A stretch of 64,000 nt of DNA from Tamarix chinensis (lineage: Eukaryota > Streptophyta > Magnoliopsida > Caryophyllales > Tamaricaceae). Positions 46,441 to 57,737 of this stretch are shown here, one piece after another. The notes beneath the pieces were generated by a model that was given only the letters and a program-made list of their open reading frames with translations, did not search any database and was not told the origin of the DNA. Position 1 is the stretch's first letter. Every line of letters starts with the position of its first letter. The translations under genes and the position numbers were made by a program. The stretch is taken from assembly GCA_030549775.1 (NCBI GenBank), contig CM060178.1, positions 67,136,896 to 67,200,895 on the forward strand, given 5' to 3'.

Positions 46441-47917
46441 GGAGATGAAAGAACTAGTCAAGGGTGTCTAGTGGGCTAGCGTAAATATCTAGGTAACAAA
46501 TCGGATAGAAATATCTAAGTAAAGTTTATTAAGTTATAGGGTTAGGTTTACTCGACGAAATGGATACCAGTTACAATCCATCCTAAGTTTAGAATTGAAT
46601 ATGCATCTTATAATATATTTTAACCTAATTATATTTTATATCTAATAAGTTGTAATAATATTACACATATTAACAATATATTTATTAAAATATTATCCTC
46701 AAATAATTATTACAACTAATACACATAATTACTTTTTATAATTAAGGTATCTAAAAATGGGTTATTGCAAAAGGTAACAAGGAAATAAATACAAATTGGA
46801 AAAACTTCATCATATACATGTTTCAAAGGTTAGATATAAATAAACATAGAAAAAACTACAACAATTCTAGATAATATTTGAGTCTAAAGATAGAAGATAT
46901 GGTTCTTGTATGCCATCATATACCAAAGAGCAACATTGTTAGAATCTTAAAGAATATAGTGTATTCTATGTTAAAACACTTCTATGTTAAAACACTATCA
47001 TCGCAGTATCTATTCCAATCTACATGTAATGGTGGGAGTAGAAAATTGTCCAAAAGATATACATGTAAAAAAAATTATAAGAACTGACACTGATATAATA
47101 TTGATATGGAAAAAAAGACATAAAATACCTACATATTGATATGTAATTACTCGTATCTTGCAAAAACCATATAGTCACTTCATTTTTAGGACCTTGAGTT
47201 CCATGTTGTGCCTCTAAAGGTAGGAATGATCTGCACACATTCAACAAGTAATATACAAATAATACATAGTAACAAGTTGCAATGACATGAGCAATATCTA
47301 GCATTTCCATCTAGTGTGTCATTGGAGCTCCTTCCTAGTAAGCAATAGTATTGATAACTTGATCAATTATGTCATATACAAACACACTATCATATAACTA
47401 TTGTCTAGCCAATATCTGGTAATATAATTCAGTACAAATCTAAACCCACCAATCTTCATCTCCTAGTGTAATATATGTCAATGCTCGGGAATCATAGTTC
47501 TCATCTCCTAACACATTATACTAGGTAATAATATATGGAACTATATGTCGATTCATTTGACTTACATATGAAAATTATAATTAGCTCGATGGCGTAAATG
47601 CCAATTGTCATCATTAACCCTGACCCTAATCCCAACCTTGACATGGAGATGTCCTATCCCGAGCTTGTGTTGATCCCAAACAACTTCAAGATTATTATTC
47701 TATGTACTTCCAACTAGATGGTTTCCTTATGGTGTAGTTTCTTGGGTGGGCCTCATACTATCATATTGGTGGCTCCTGGAGAGTTGTTCTTTGGGAAACT
47801 ATAATATTAAATATCTCTCTTGCTAACTGATTTTGTATTACTAGTGGCTGGCTCATAATAGCTTCCATGGAAATAATGAGTGCTATTGGTTCTTACGAAG
47901 CCTATGGATTAATGAGT
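46441..47917. other. Unclassified stretch between PMD and MULE remnants
   Basis: AT-rich, with no gene I can support. The minus-strand frame at 47020-47310 has a hydrophobic start and the string FLPLEAQHGTQGPKNEV, but I do not recognise it. It may be the non-coding 3' part of the MULE element read at 47918-49500. Confidence 0.35.
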
Positions 47918-49500
47918 CAATCTATGTCAAGTTTCTTTTAGAATGGATCAATAGTTGACAGGGGGATTAACATATATTTATGAATGTAGATATCAATCTC
48001 ATATGTACATGGTCTCCCGTGCATACACCGTATATAACATCCGCATAAATCATCATTAATACCTACATAATTACTTTTTTGATACTCTTTATTGACCAAC
48101 TCCATTGTATATAAAGTGATGTGCCCTATCAAATTGGCATAAAGAGAACTTGTACCAAAATGAGGAGTATTAAATCGAAACCTTTTATAGCAATGCTTTG
48201 CTCTCATCATATTGCAATTCCAAGAACGTGTACATTTATTTTAATACTATATTGAAGTTGCCTCGTGATGTCTCTAAAAATATATTTAAAGATCCATGAG
48301 CACCTTCAACCTTGTTGATACAAAAATAATACATTACTTTATCAGGAAGAAGAAGTAAAAGAAACTATACTAAGGTATAAAATATAAATCATACATATTT
48401 GTTGTAATCTGATGGATATGAAACACATCACTGAAGAAAGCATAAACGATTTTTTGTTTATATATTGTAGCCAATTCGTCTTTAATTATAAAATTAGGAT
48501 AGACATGTTTTTGTAATCTTCCTCCATTAACAAGATTTGTTCTTCGTATGTTTATTCATAATAACATCTATCACATTTTTCCATCGTGACATAAAATCAT
48601 GTGCAAATGATGAATGACCAGGGACTTTCTTGCACCTTTCTTCCACATTCTCATTAACACAAAACCAACATAATAAATGTTTTGAAGCAGGATGAATAAG
48701 TTCCACAACTAAAATGAAAGAAAGTTCATGGTCGATAATACTGGTGGTTGGAAGCATAGATTGATCCATTAAGGTCTTCAATCTCTTAAGTACCTACAAA
48801 TAATTTTTATCCTTTTCAGATGATATGTATGCATATGCAACACTGAAATTCAATTGTGTTGGTGTTAGCCTAACAATTTAAAATAAGGGCATTTTATATC
48901 TATTTGTTTTATATGTGTAATATATATGTAAAACAAATGAAAATGCATGTAAAATATTAACATATGCGAGATGTATAAATAGATGCTTGCTTATTACATT
49001 TGATTCCCACTCACTTCGATGCCACTGCAAATAATAATTCTCAATTAACATACTCATGACATGCTATAATATTGTTTGACCATCCATTTCTTCAAACCAA
49101 AGCTTCTATCGAGCTTTTATCAATATGTCTTCTCATACTTACATTTCCTTCTAATTATATTTTAAGAAGCGATATGATTTATCATAACTTTATGTTAGCT
49201 ATGATAAGTTCATCAATAAATTAGACTTCATTTTCTGTCAACTTACCCAGAACAATATGTCATTATTCATAATTTATTAATTTGGGATTGTGTGTCATGT
49301 TCCTAATTACCGCTTGTTATCCTCAATTATTATTTTCAACCAATAATAATAAAAAGGACAATAATTCTTTTTAAACCTTCTATTACGTGCATATTCGGTA
49401 TATATAGGTCTAGTATACCCGCACATTCTACTTCTTTTACATATTATTGAGACTCTATCTACCCCTATACCATTTCCTCTTCTAAAACCTTTGATATCAA
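47918..49500 (-). pseudogene. MULE (Mutator-like) transposase, broken
   Basis: Minus-strand order: a WRKY-GCM1/FAR1-type zinc-finger region (RSRMCGYTRPI, FKKNYCPFYYYW, about 49450-49340); linker (LTENEV, FIDELI, about 49240); ENYYLQWHRSEWESNVISK (about 49040); the transposase core HIYYTYKTNRYKMP (about 48930), where the usual DSTYKTN has Tyr for the catalytic Asp; GLTPTQLNFSVAYAYISSEK (about 48880-48820); IIDHELSFILVVELIHPASK with the second Asp; KHLLCWFCVNENVEERCKK; EGAHGSLNIFLETSRGNF; and the SWIM finger DLCGCYIRCMHGRPCTYEID followed by PLSTIDPF and KKLDID (48050-47925). Multiple stops and shifts. These domains in this order are specific to MURA-type transposases. No terminal inverted repeats were identified. 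Confidence 0.85.
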
Positions 49501-50415
49501 AATTATTTTATGAGTTATATTTATTTGTTTAACCTATTATGATACAAGTTTCTCACGATCAAAAAATATTTAATCTATTCAAAAAAAAAATTTGGAGATG
49601 TAAAAGAGTTCATCATAATAACATAATAAGAAGAAGTATTAGTTTTATCAAATCAAATTCGTCTAAACAGTTTACAATAATAAAAAAATTATTTTACCTT
49701 TTCGACTAAGATGTAATTAATATTTGGAGAATTTATTTATATTTTTTATATGTATCCATAGTTAATTTGTCTGTATTGTAAATCCATTATCGTAATACAT
49801 TGATATTTTGAACCTATCACCATAGTTCCAAATCCATCATAGCTTGCCGTAATTGCAAACTTGTTGCAATTTGAGGGGCTTTCAAATTTATTATTAATTA
49901 CAAGTATTTAAAAATAAATAAAATTTTGTAGAAAGATTGATTAATCAAGTCGGTTTTTAAAAATTTTATATCAAAACTTAGTCGATTTCTCTACGGTGAA
50001 GAATAAAAGTTATAAAGCTCGTCATAGTTTAAAGCTTATATAAGCATTCAAATGGTATAAAAAGTGAAGCTTTTTTTTTTCCTACTCATGCCTTATGCCT
50101 ATACCCTATATTTTTGATTAATAAAATCTTGTCGTATATAATCAAACTCTACATGTAAGTGTTTGTCTTACTCATAATAATTGTCCGACAATAGAGGAAA
50201 GTGACAGATAACTTCAATATATACCCATTCTAATATGTATATATGTGTGTGTGTGTGTGTGTATAATACGAAAATGGGGGAAGGACAAAGTTATCTGTCT
50301 ATTAGGAAGGGAAAATGACAAAAATTGCCTATGAGGGAGGGGGAGGGGAATGTCAAAAATGCTTGGTAGGAGGGGGATAGGGTAAGACAAAACTTGCTAG
50401 TGAGGTAGGACAGTA
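49501..50415. other. AT-rich intergenic with (GT)n
   Basis: No gene. A (GT)n tract of about 9 units lies at 50244-50262. A purine-rich segment lies at 50275-50400. Confidence 0.4.
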
Positions 50416-50935
50416 CAAAAAATTTGGGATCAGATATTTAAAAATTCGATCCGATATTTTAGATATCCAAATCAATTTTAGTCCAAAAGGATATCCAATA
50501 TTTGAATATTCAGTTTTTTACTAGATTATCCGATCAAAAAAAATATATACGGTATTTTATTGATTATTTTAATAATACATCATATTATTGTGCTTTTATA
50601 GTTTTAAGTTTTAAAATTTTATTTATTTTTATATTTTAAATATTTATAATAATATTTTAATACTTCTTTTAGATAAAATAAGATATTTATATGAATATAG
50701 ATATGAATATTAATTGATATACTATCTTTATTTTTAAAAATATTCTAGCAAAAGTTATTAAAATTGATTAACTAGTATTTTCATACGAATATTGGATATA
50801 TCCAAATTTAGTCTATATCTGATTAGTATTTTTTAAAAATCAACATCCTGGATATCCGATTTAAAAAATGCGGAGTGGATATCCGGAAAAAAAAAAATTT
50901 GAACGGATACAGATATCCAGTTTTGCACACCCCTA
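50416..50935. mobile_element. Non-autonomous element with GATATCC sub-terminal repeats (hAT-like end)
   Basis: The unit GATATCC or close variants recurs at about 50451, 50489, 50844, 50879 and 50912. The right edge TTTTGCACACCCCTA (50921-50935) is the reverse complement of the TAGGGGTGTGCAAAA terminus common in plant hAT elements. The left end lacks a clean inverted copy. It has no coding capacity. Confidence 0.4.
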
Positions 50936-51780
50936 AGTGGAGGAAGGGTATATTTCAGATATGTTTTTTGTGAAGTAAAAGGTTTCTTCAAATAATATAA
51001 CCCTAAGAAAATCTATACTTATATCTATATTCATATCTAATAAATATTTTTTTCCTCTTCCATATTTATATCCATTTATCCTTATTTACTTATATATCCA
51101 TAGAGTTTCAAATAAAATCCATTAAGTTTAAAATAAAAATTATTTAATATTAAAATTATAGACTTAAATTATTAGAGTTTAATTATATCTTCATTTTTAG
51201 CATTAGAAAATATATTAAAGATTATATAAATAAAAAATAAATATATAATTTTATATCAGATAAACGAATATAAATAATGATACAAATATAAATATAGATA
51301 CAAATTTAATAATTCCTTATCCGTATTAATATCTAAATCCAAAGAATATTTATATCCTTCTTACCTATATCTTTATCTATTTATATACGATAATTTACGT
51401 ATCTAACGAATAAAAGTTATTAAATTTTGGAATCAAATGTGTCCACCACTACGTGAATACCCGATGACTCAAAGTAACATTGTCTGGTCCACAATATGAG
51501 GACTTACTGTATGAACCAGATCTATCTAATTTTAAATATATTATTTTTATGTTTAATATAATTATAACATACTTTTAATAAATTTTAATATTTATATATA
51601 CAAATATTTTAAATGTATAAAAAATATATTGAATATATATTATAGTTATATTAAACATATAAATAATGTATTTTTAATTAAATACATTAAATATACTATA
51701 TTTATACTTAATATAATTATAATATATTTTGTTTTTATTTATAAAATATATTATAATAACTATATCAAATATAAAGTTGT
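50936..51780. other. AT-rich upstream region of the dehydrogenase gene
   Basis: No gene. Sequence from 51530 to 51775 is over 85% A+T, with many TATA-like strings, so a core promoter box cannot be singled out. A GC-richer part lies at 51440-51520. Confidence 0.4.
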
Positions 51781-51932
51781 CGTGGCTGAACCTACTTCGC
51801 TTAATAGCTCCTCCCCATACACTACAGCGTCGCTTCATTTTCCCTATCATTGTTGCCTTGGCAGTGCACAGTTATTATTCCGGTGCTCTAGAGAAAGTTG
51901 TTGATTGATAGATAAAGAGTGGAAAAGCAACA
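51781..51932 (+). promoter_or_regulatory. Probable transcription start region and 5' UTR of the dehydrogenase gene
   Basis: Composition changes abruptly from AT-rich DNA to about 45% GC at 51780, ending in the context AGCAACAATG at the start codon. Several TATATT/ATAAA strings lie 20-150 bases upstream. The start site itself cannot be read from sequence. Confidence 0.4.
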
Positions 51933-54900
51933 ATGTGGTGGCCATTCAGCCGGAAGGGATCATCTGGGTTTTCGTCTTCTTCCACTGCGGAAGAAGTTAC
52001 TGAAGGAATCGACGGAAGTGGTCTTACTGCCATTGTTACAGGTTTCAATTCGATCTCGATTCTTCTTTACTTCGGCTCATATTTATGTGTTCCTCTTGGG
52101 TACCTGCAACTGCGTTCTTGGACTTATGTGAAGTCGTTGTTAGCCGCGCAGCTATCCTATTATATTTTTATGAAAGGATTCCTTCTATATTCATATTCTG
52201 CACCGAAGAGTTAAATTTGGCCATAAACCTTTGCTGTGGTTGTATAGTTCGTCATCTTCCTCTTTTTCCTTTTTGGATGAATTTTTGTGGCTCTTTAGGT
52301 AGCTTTTTCGGTGATTATTCTATAGAATGTTATGTGCTTTGCATTTTGGGCGGAATGACGAGGGGTTTATGTACTACTTGAGTAGACGGAGGAATATGTA
52401 GCGCATGAATTTCAGACGCAATATGGAATAGTATTTCACTCAATCCATCAAACAGGTGTCAAAGTAGATGATAGATTGCAAGTTATCTTGCTGCAGCATT
52501 CATCTTTGTTTCAATTCTTGTATATCAGGAATCATTGTGTACTTCGTATTTGCTCCATGACGAGGCTATTTGGAATGAAATCCCTTTCTAATTCTAGAAG
52601 ATTAGAATTCTCTTTCTATTGTTCAGAACTCCAGGTGAAAAAGTTGAAATATAGTTTTATTTGGAGATTTGTATTCTTTGGAGATAGGAGTTACATTTTT
52701 TATTTGTTTTGATCTAAGCATTCTAAAACGATAGAAATGGTAATTGGTTTCGATAATTTGTATGCATTCCAAATAAGTGGGAAGGGAAGCTTATTTACTT
52801 AGACAGTTCAACTGTAGGAATTTTAACAAACCTTCAAGACATAAGACATTGTTTCTAAATTAAGAAGTTCGGTTAAGCTTTGACTTATATTGCGTGTTAC
52901 TGATGTCCACTCATTGACTCTGGAATCTGGATAGCAAATGCTTTTTAAGGTCGCGAAGCATAAAGTGAACACCAACAGCAAGAATCTTCTATAATGTGCC
53001 GAGTTTGCTTATGCTTTTTAGGGCATCAGAGTTGGTGGAGATCTTGTTAAAGATTTGCAGGATAAGTTCTTGATTGGTTTGCGATATACTCATTGACTCT
53101 GGAATCTGGATAGCAAATGCTTTTTAAGGTCATGAAGCATAAAGTGAACACCAACAGCAAGAATCTTCTATAATGTGCCGAGTTTGCTTATGCTTTTTAG
53201 GGCATCAGAGTTGGTGGAGATCTTCTTAAAGATTTGCAGGATAAGTTCTTGATTGGTTTGCGATATACTCATTTAGTTGCTGCATTTTTTATGTATGTCA
53301 GGATCAGCAATTCATTATGTTATCCGTGTTGCTCTAATGTAACTTGGCTGTGCTTTTTCTGAGGCCCTTGCATTGCCCTGGCTCTCCCAGTGAAAATAAC
53401 TGTTAGTTATATGACACTACATTGCAGGGGCATCAAGTGGAATTGGTATTGAAACCTCAAGAGTTCTTGCATTACGTGGTGTTCATGTTGTCATGGCTGT
53501 ACGGAATATGGCTTCAGGTAGAGAGGTCAGGGAAAAAATAGTCAAAGAAATTCCGGCGGCTAAAGTTGATGCCATGGAACTGGATCTCTGCTCGATGCAG
53601 TCTGTTAGAAAATTTGCATCAGATTACAATTCTGCTCGTCGCCCACTAAACATTCTAATGTAAGAAGAATTCAAAGCCAATATCCAATGTGAAGTTCCTC
53701 TCATTACTTGCCTTGTTTACTTATGTATATGAAAGTGCTTGAATTATCATCTTTAGCTCAAGTAACCTATTGATGCTGCCTTCTTTATGGGAAGCAACAA
53801 TGCAGGAGTGATGGCAACTCCGTTCATGCTTTCCAAAGACAACATAGAACTTCAGTTTGCTACTAACCATTTAGGTGAGTTGAATTTCAACAATAAATTA
53901 TTCAGGGCATTTGAAGATAATTAGAATTGTCATTCCCCTTCATTAAAAGTGATGACATTAATTTTTTTGTGCTTGTTTATATAAATTTGTTGATAAAGTT
54001 AGCATCACAACTTTTGTTGATTCTAGAATTGCAGTGCCTGTTCAGGTGTGGACCGGACTGTTTTGTTACAGGATCTTGTTGTGACAGACTCAAAACCGTA
54101 TTAGTATTTGTCTGAATAGGGTTGCTCATTTGTTGAAATCAACTAGGCCATTTCTCAACCTTAACCCTAGAACTCTTCAAGCTGAGCCCCATTGCTGCTC
54201 ATAATTTTTTTTGCATACCCTTTAGGTCATTTCCTTTTGACGCACCTGTTGTTGGACAACATGAAGAAAACAGCTCGTCAAAGTGGTAGGCGGGGAAGGA
54301 TTGTTAATGTTTCCTCAGAGGCTCATCGGTTTGCCTATCGTGAAGGAATACGTTTCGATAAACTCAATGATGAATCAGGGTATGATCCCGTATTATTATA
54401 TAGTTGCCAGGCCCTTACATATTCTAAGTGAAAATTCATTATTTTCCTTCATGTGGTTAAGATCCAAGAGTTTCTAGCTAAGCTTGGTACCTGCTACAAT
54501 ACAGCTACAGCAGGTGGGGTGCTTATGGCCAATCAAAGTTGTCTAACATTTTGCATGCTATCGAGCTAACCAGACGGTTGAAGGTAGATTGGCCTTACTT
54601 TGACTTATGTTGTGTTGTGCTTCAAATGATTTAAATACTATTTCAGTCCCTGTAACTATATCTGTTTTGTTGCCAGTGAAACAAAAATATTCATTTTGGT
54701 CTTTGTAGTTTGCAACCTTTTTCGTTTTGGCCCCTATAAAAGGAATTATTCATTATGTGGTCCTGGGGAATCACTTTCTAATCAAACTAGTCCCTTAATA
54801 TTTATACATATCCTGTTTTAATAAGTTAATATAGGTTTGAGGGACTAGTTTGATTCGAAAGTGATTCTACAGGTACCAAAATGAATATATTTTTTACAGG

Positions 54901-55611
54901 CACTAGGACATAGAAAGTTGCAAACAACGGGACCAAAATAGTATTTAATTCTACTTCAAATGTTTTTCTTAACATTTAAAAAAACAATCCAATGAAGACT
55001 TGCTCATTTTTAGTCGGATGAAATGTGCTTTTAAAAAACTTTATATTCTATGCCAAACAGGAAGAAGGGGCTGCTGTAACTGCTAATTCGCTTCATCCAG
55101 GAGCCATCACTACAAAGCTTTTCCGCTATAACAGCTTTCTTGATAGTATGTGCTGTGGATAGTCAACTGTTTAAATTTCTCTTAATGACATGTATGTTCT
55201 TTTTGCATAACGAAGCCATCCTCGTTTCTTATTCCAGGTACAGTTAATACACTGGGCAGATTAGTGCTAAAAAGTGTCCCACAGGTACGTTCCACGCTTA
55301 TAACCGTAGCACTCACAATTATTTCCAGATCACGAGCTATACTGTGTTGGAGAATCTGTGAATGGTCTGATTCCCTATGAAGCAATGCATGTGATAAATT
55401 TCTTGTTAGTTTTGACTTTTCTTTCGTAATCGCCATATCCTTCATCTTATAGGGCGCTGCAACAACATGCTATGTGGCGCTCCATCCACAAGTTGAGGGC
55501 ATGAGCGGAGAGTACTTTAGCAACAGTAACTTGGCAACTCCAAGCTCGCTGGCTCGAGATGTTACGTTGGCTCACAAACTATGGGACTTCAGTATGAACT
55601 TGATCAAATAA
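51933..55611 (+). CDS. TIC32-like: Short-chain dehydrogenase/reductase, TIC32-like, 8 exons, 314 residues
   Basis: Exons 51933-52041, 53428-53659, 53795-53874, 54226-54379, 54505-54583, 55061-55145, 55238-55284 and 55453-55611 join into 945 bases without a stop; every intron is GT-AG. The protein is an atypical/classical SDR: nucleotide-binding TGASSGIG at residues 36-43, NNAG at 115-118, the helix Asn in ATNHLGHF (138), VNVSS with catalytic Ser170, and YGQSK with Tyr199 and Lys203. SLHPGAI follows the active site as in the retinol-dehydrogenase-like group. The N-terminus MWWPFSRKG, then a Ser-rich stretch, and the C-terminus [11 protein letters not shown] are typical of the plant TIC32 subgroup (about 315-320 residues). 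In Arabidopsis and pea, TIC32 is an NADPH-dependent dehydrogenase at the chloroplast inner envelope linked to redox/calmodulin control of protein import; whether this paralogue does that is inference, since many plant paralogues are annotated only as retinol dehydrogenases. Intron 1 carries a tandem duplication and intron 5 a MITE. No frameshift or lost key residue is seen, so it is probably expressed. Confidence 0.93.
52910..53267. repeat. 179-bp tandem duplication in intron 1 of the dehydrogenase gene
   Basis: Copies 52910-53088 and 53089-53267 start ctcattgactctggaatctg and differ at only about three positions (gtcgcgaag against gtcatgaag; cttgttaaag against cttcttaaag), about 98% identical. 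Confidence 0.95.
54633..54946. mobile_element. Foldback MITE in intron 5 of the dehydrogenase gene
   Basis: About 314 bp that folds on itself: aaatactatttcagtccctg at the left and its imperfect reverse complement, cgggaccaaaatagtattt, at the right. A second inner pair (gaatcactttctaatcaaac and gtttgattcgaaagtgattc) flanks the centre near 54810. The TTTGGTCCCTGTAG-type text is widespread in plant MITEs. A clear target duplication is not evident. It leaves the splice sites at 54584 and 55060 untouched. Confidence 0.75.
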
Positions 55612-57108
55612 GATAGTAAATGTTGGCTACTGTCTATGACACATTATGAATAGAGTATATACATTGTAGAAACTGGGTATTTCCTTTGTCAAAGGACCTC
55701 ACCCACAAAGCCTCTGAACTGTTTCATATTTTCGGCTGAAAGATATGGAATTTGTAAAGCTTAAAATGTCATGTCAGCGTTCTGCAATAGTGGATGATCC
55801 TGTCTATCAGCTTCATGGCACCTGAAGGCTGTCAATTTAAGGTCAAATCATGCTGAGCATAAAATTTGAAAAGTCTTGTATGAGCATGCTTCGAATGTGC
55901 ATCAGCTCGTTAGAAAATTTTATTAGCTTGAGATGCATCAACATTGATCTGAGGCTTTGTTCGGGAAAGCTCTTCTGAATGCTGTTAGCTTTGGCATTGG
56001 GAGTCGTTTACTGTTATAGTTTGATAATGTGTGTTTAAATGTGTTTGACTAAGATTCAACTATTGACATGTAAATTTACATAAGATGGGTAGTAACTAAT
56101 GACAATAATTAATACTAATTATATTATATTTATTTATTTTCCTTTTGCTTATTTAGTTGTAAGACTTTCTATGCGATAATATTTTACCATAAATGAAGAA
56201 AAGAAAATTTTCTTCAAATGATTTATATGAAAGACAAATATAGTATAAGGTATATAAGAGTAATTACTCTATGTTTTAATGACTTAAAAATAAAATACAA
56301 AGAATCGACCTCTAAATTCTAGTTGCCATCAAGTTAATAGTGATTTGCTCATATTGAGTACATATATGAGATGTATTGGCAAGTTGTGACTCAATATATG
56401 TAGTTTATTATCAACATCAAACAATTTATATATTAATTATGATTAAAATTATTTAATTGGGAAATTGGTATGATGACAAGTTACTCATAATTTTTACAAA
56501 TAATATAGGAGATTGATGCCAAAATAATTCCAATTTGAGTAAATAATTTTTTTCTCGTGTTGAAGACTTGATGAAAGTTAATGCAAGAGGGGTAAGTTTG
56601 ACATTTTCTTATTGGTAGATTCTAGGAATGAAATTGAATAATGTTAAATTCAATCTTATATCTGTTTACACATCTTTTTTTACTAAACATGCATCCATAT
56701 ACCCCCTAAATTTATTCTCCTTTCTAATTTTATTCTTCTCATTTTTCCACCTTTTTCTATCTCTCTATTATATTTATAATATTTTCTCTCTTCTCTTTCA
56801 TCTCAAATCCTTACAAAATTACTCAATTATTCTCAAATCTTACATCAATTCAAGAAATCATATATTAATAAACATTCAAATACATAATACAAATAAAATT
56901 ATGCAAGATTTCATTTTTTTTATATTAATTTTTTGGATTTGAGACATAGCTACAAATGCAATATTTGACTCTTGCATTTTTCTCATTTTACTTATTATTT
57001 TATTGAAATTAGTGTTTGTATACATAAACCAAACACAAATTAATAAATTTGCTGCTTTTTGGGTTAAAATGGTTAGTTCACCCATCGGGCCTCCCCTCAA
57101 ATGACTAA
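55612..57108. other. 3' UTR of the dehydrogenase and intergenic DNA
   Basis: The first 350-450 bases are of mixed composition and probably include the 3' UTR (which ends at an unknown point before about 56060). The rest is AT-rich, and the plus-strand frame at 56628-56942 is hydrophobic low-complexity sequence. No other gene is seen. Confidence 0.45.
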
Positions 57109-57243
57109 GTCTATGTTTGGAGCTACTTATCAAAATTAGTTATCCATAATAATCACTTATTTTAAAAACTTTTCTACCTAAAAAAATTCTAAAATAAGTA
57201 GTTATCTATAATAACTACTTTTAATAAGTAACTCTAAACAAGC
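57109..57243. mobile_element. Short foldback MITE
   Basis: 135 bp with near-complete self-complementarity: tctatgtttggagctactta at the left against aataagtaactctaaacaag at the right (reverse complement cttgtttagagttacttatt), and inner arms gttatccataataatcactt / aagtagttatctataataac. There is no coding capacity. Confidence 0.7.
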
Positions 57244-57386
57244 CATAAATCACCCATCGAAAAATTCTCTAGATGGGTAAGTCACTCGTCACAGACCTCC
57301 GCTGGTGGATAGTTCACCCATTAGCCTCCTCCACCGAGTAGTTCAATTGTCACTTTTTGCCCCAAATGGGTGACACACCTGTGGAA

Positions 57387-57682
57387 ACCCTAAAATCCTA
57401 AAACCCTCTAACCCTTAACCATAACCATAAACCCTAAATCATAACCCTAGCCCTACCCCCATAAACCCTAACCCTAATATCTAATCCCTAAACCCCAAAC
57501 CGCAAGCCCTAAACCTTAAACCATAAACCCTAAACCCTAAATACTAAACCCCAAACCCTAAACATTAAACCCTAAACCCTTAACCCCAAACCATACACCA
57601 TAAAACCTTAACCCCACACCCTACACCTTAAACCCTAAACCATTAACCCTTAACCCCATACTCCAAACCCCAATCCCTAAAC
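57387..57682. repeat. Degenerate interstitial telomere-like (CCCTAAA)n tract
   Basis: About 295 bases made almost wholly of units such as CCCTAAA, CCTTAACC, CCCTAACC, CCATAAA and CCCCAAA. The plant telomere unit is CCCTAAA. Units vary, so it is old or built from telomere-like minisatellite. No telomeric fusion point (head-to-head switch) is present. Confidence 0.85.
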
Positions 57683-57737
57683 TATTGATGAGCTAATGCA
57701 TAATATTTATTAATGATTTTGTTATTATAATTGATAA

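Noticed and set aside
56628..56942. 104-codon hydrophobic plus-strand frame
   Set aside because: Phe/Leu/Ile/Ser-rich translation of T-rich DNA with no defined membrane protein pattern or neighbours to support it.
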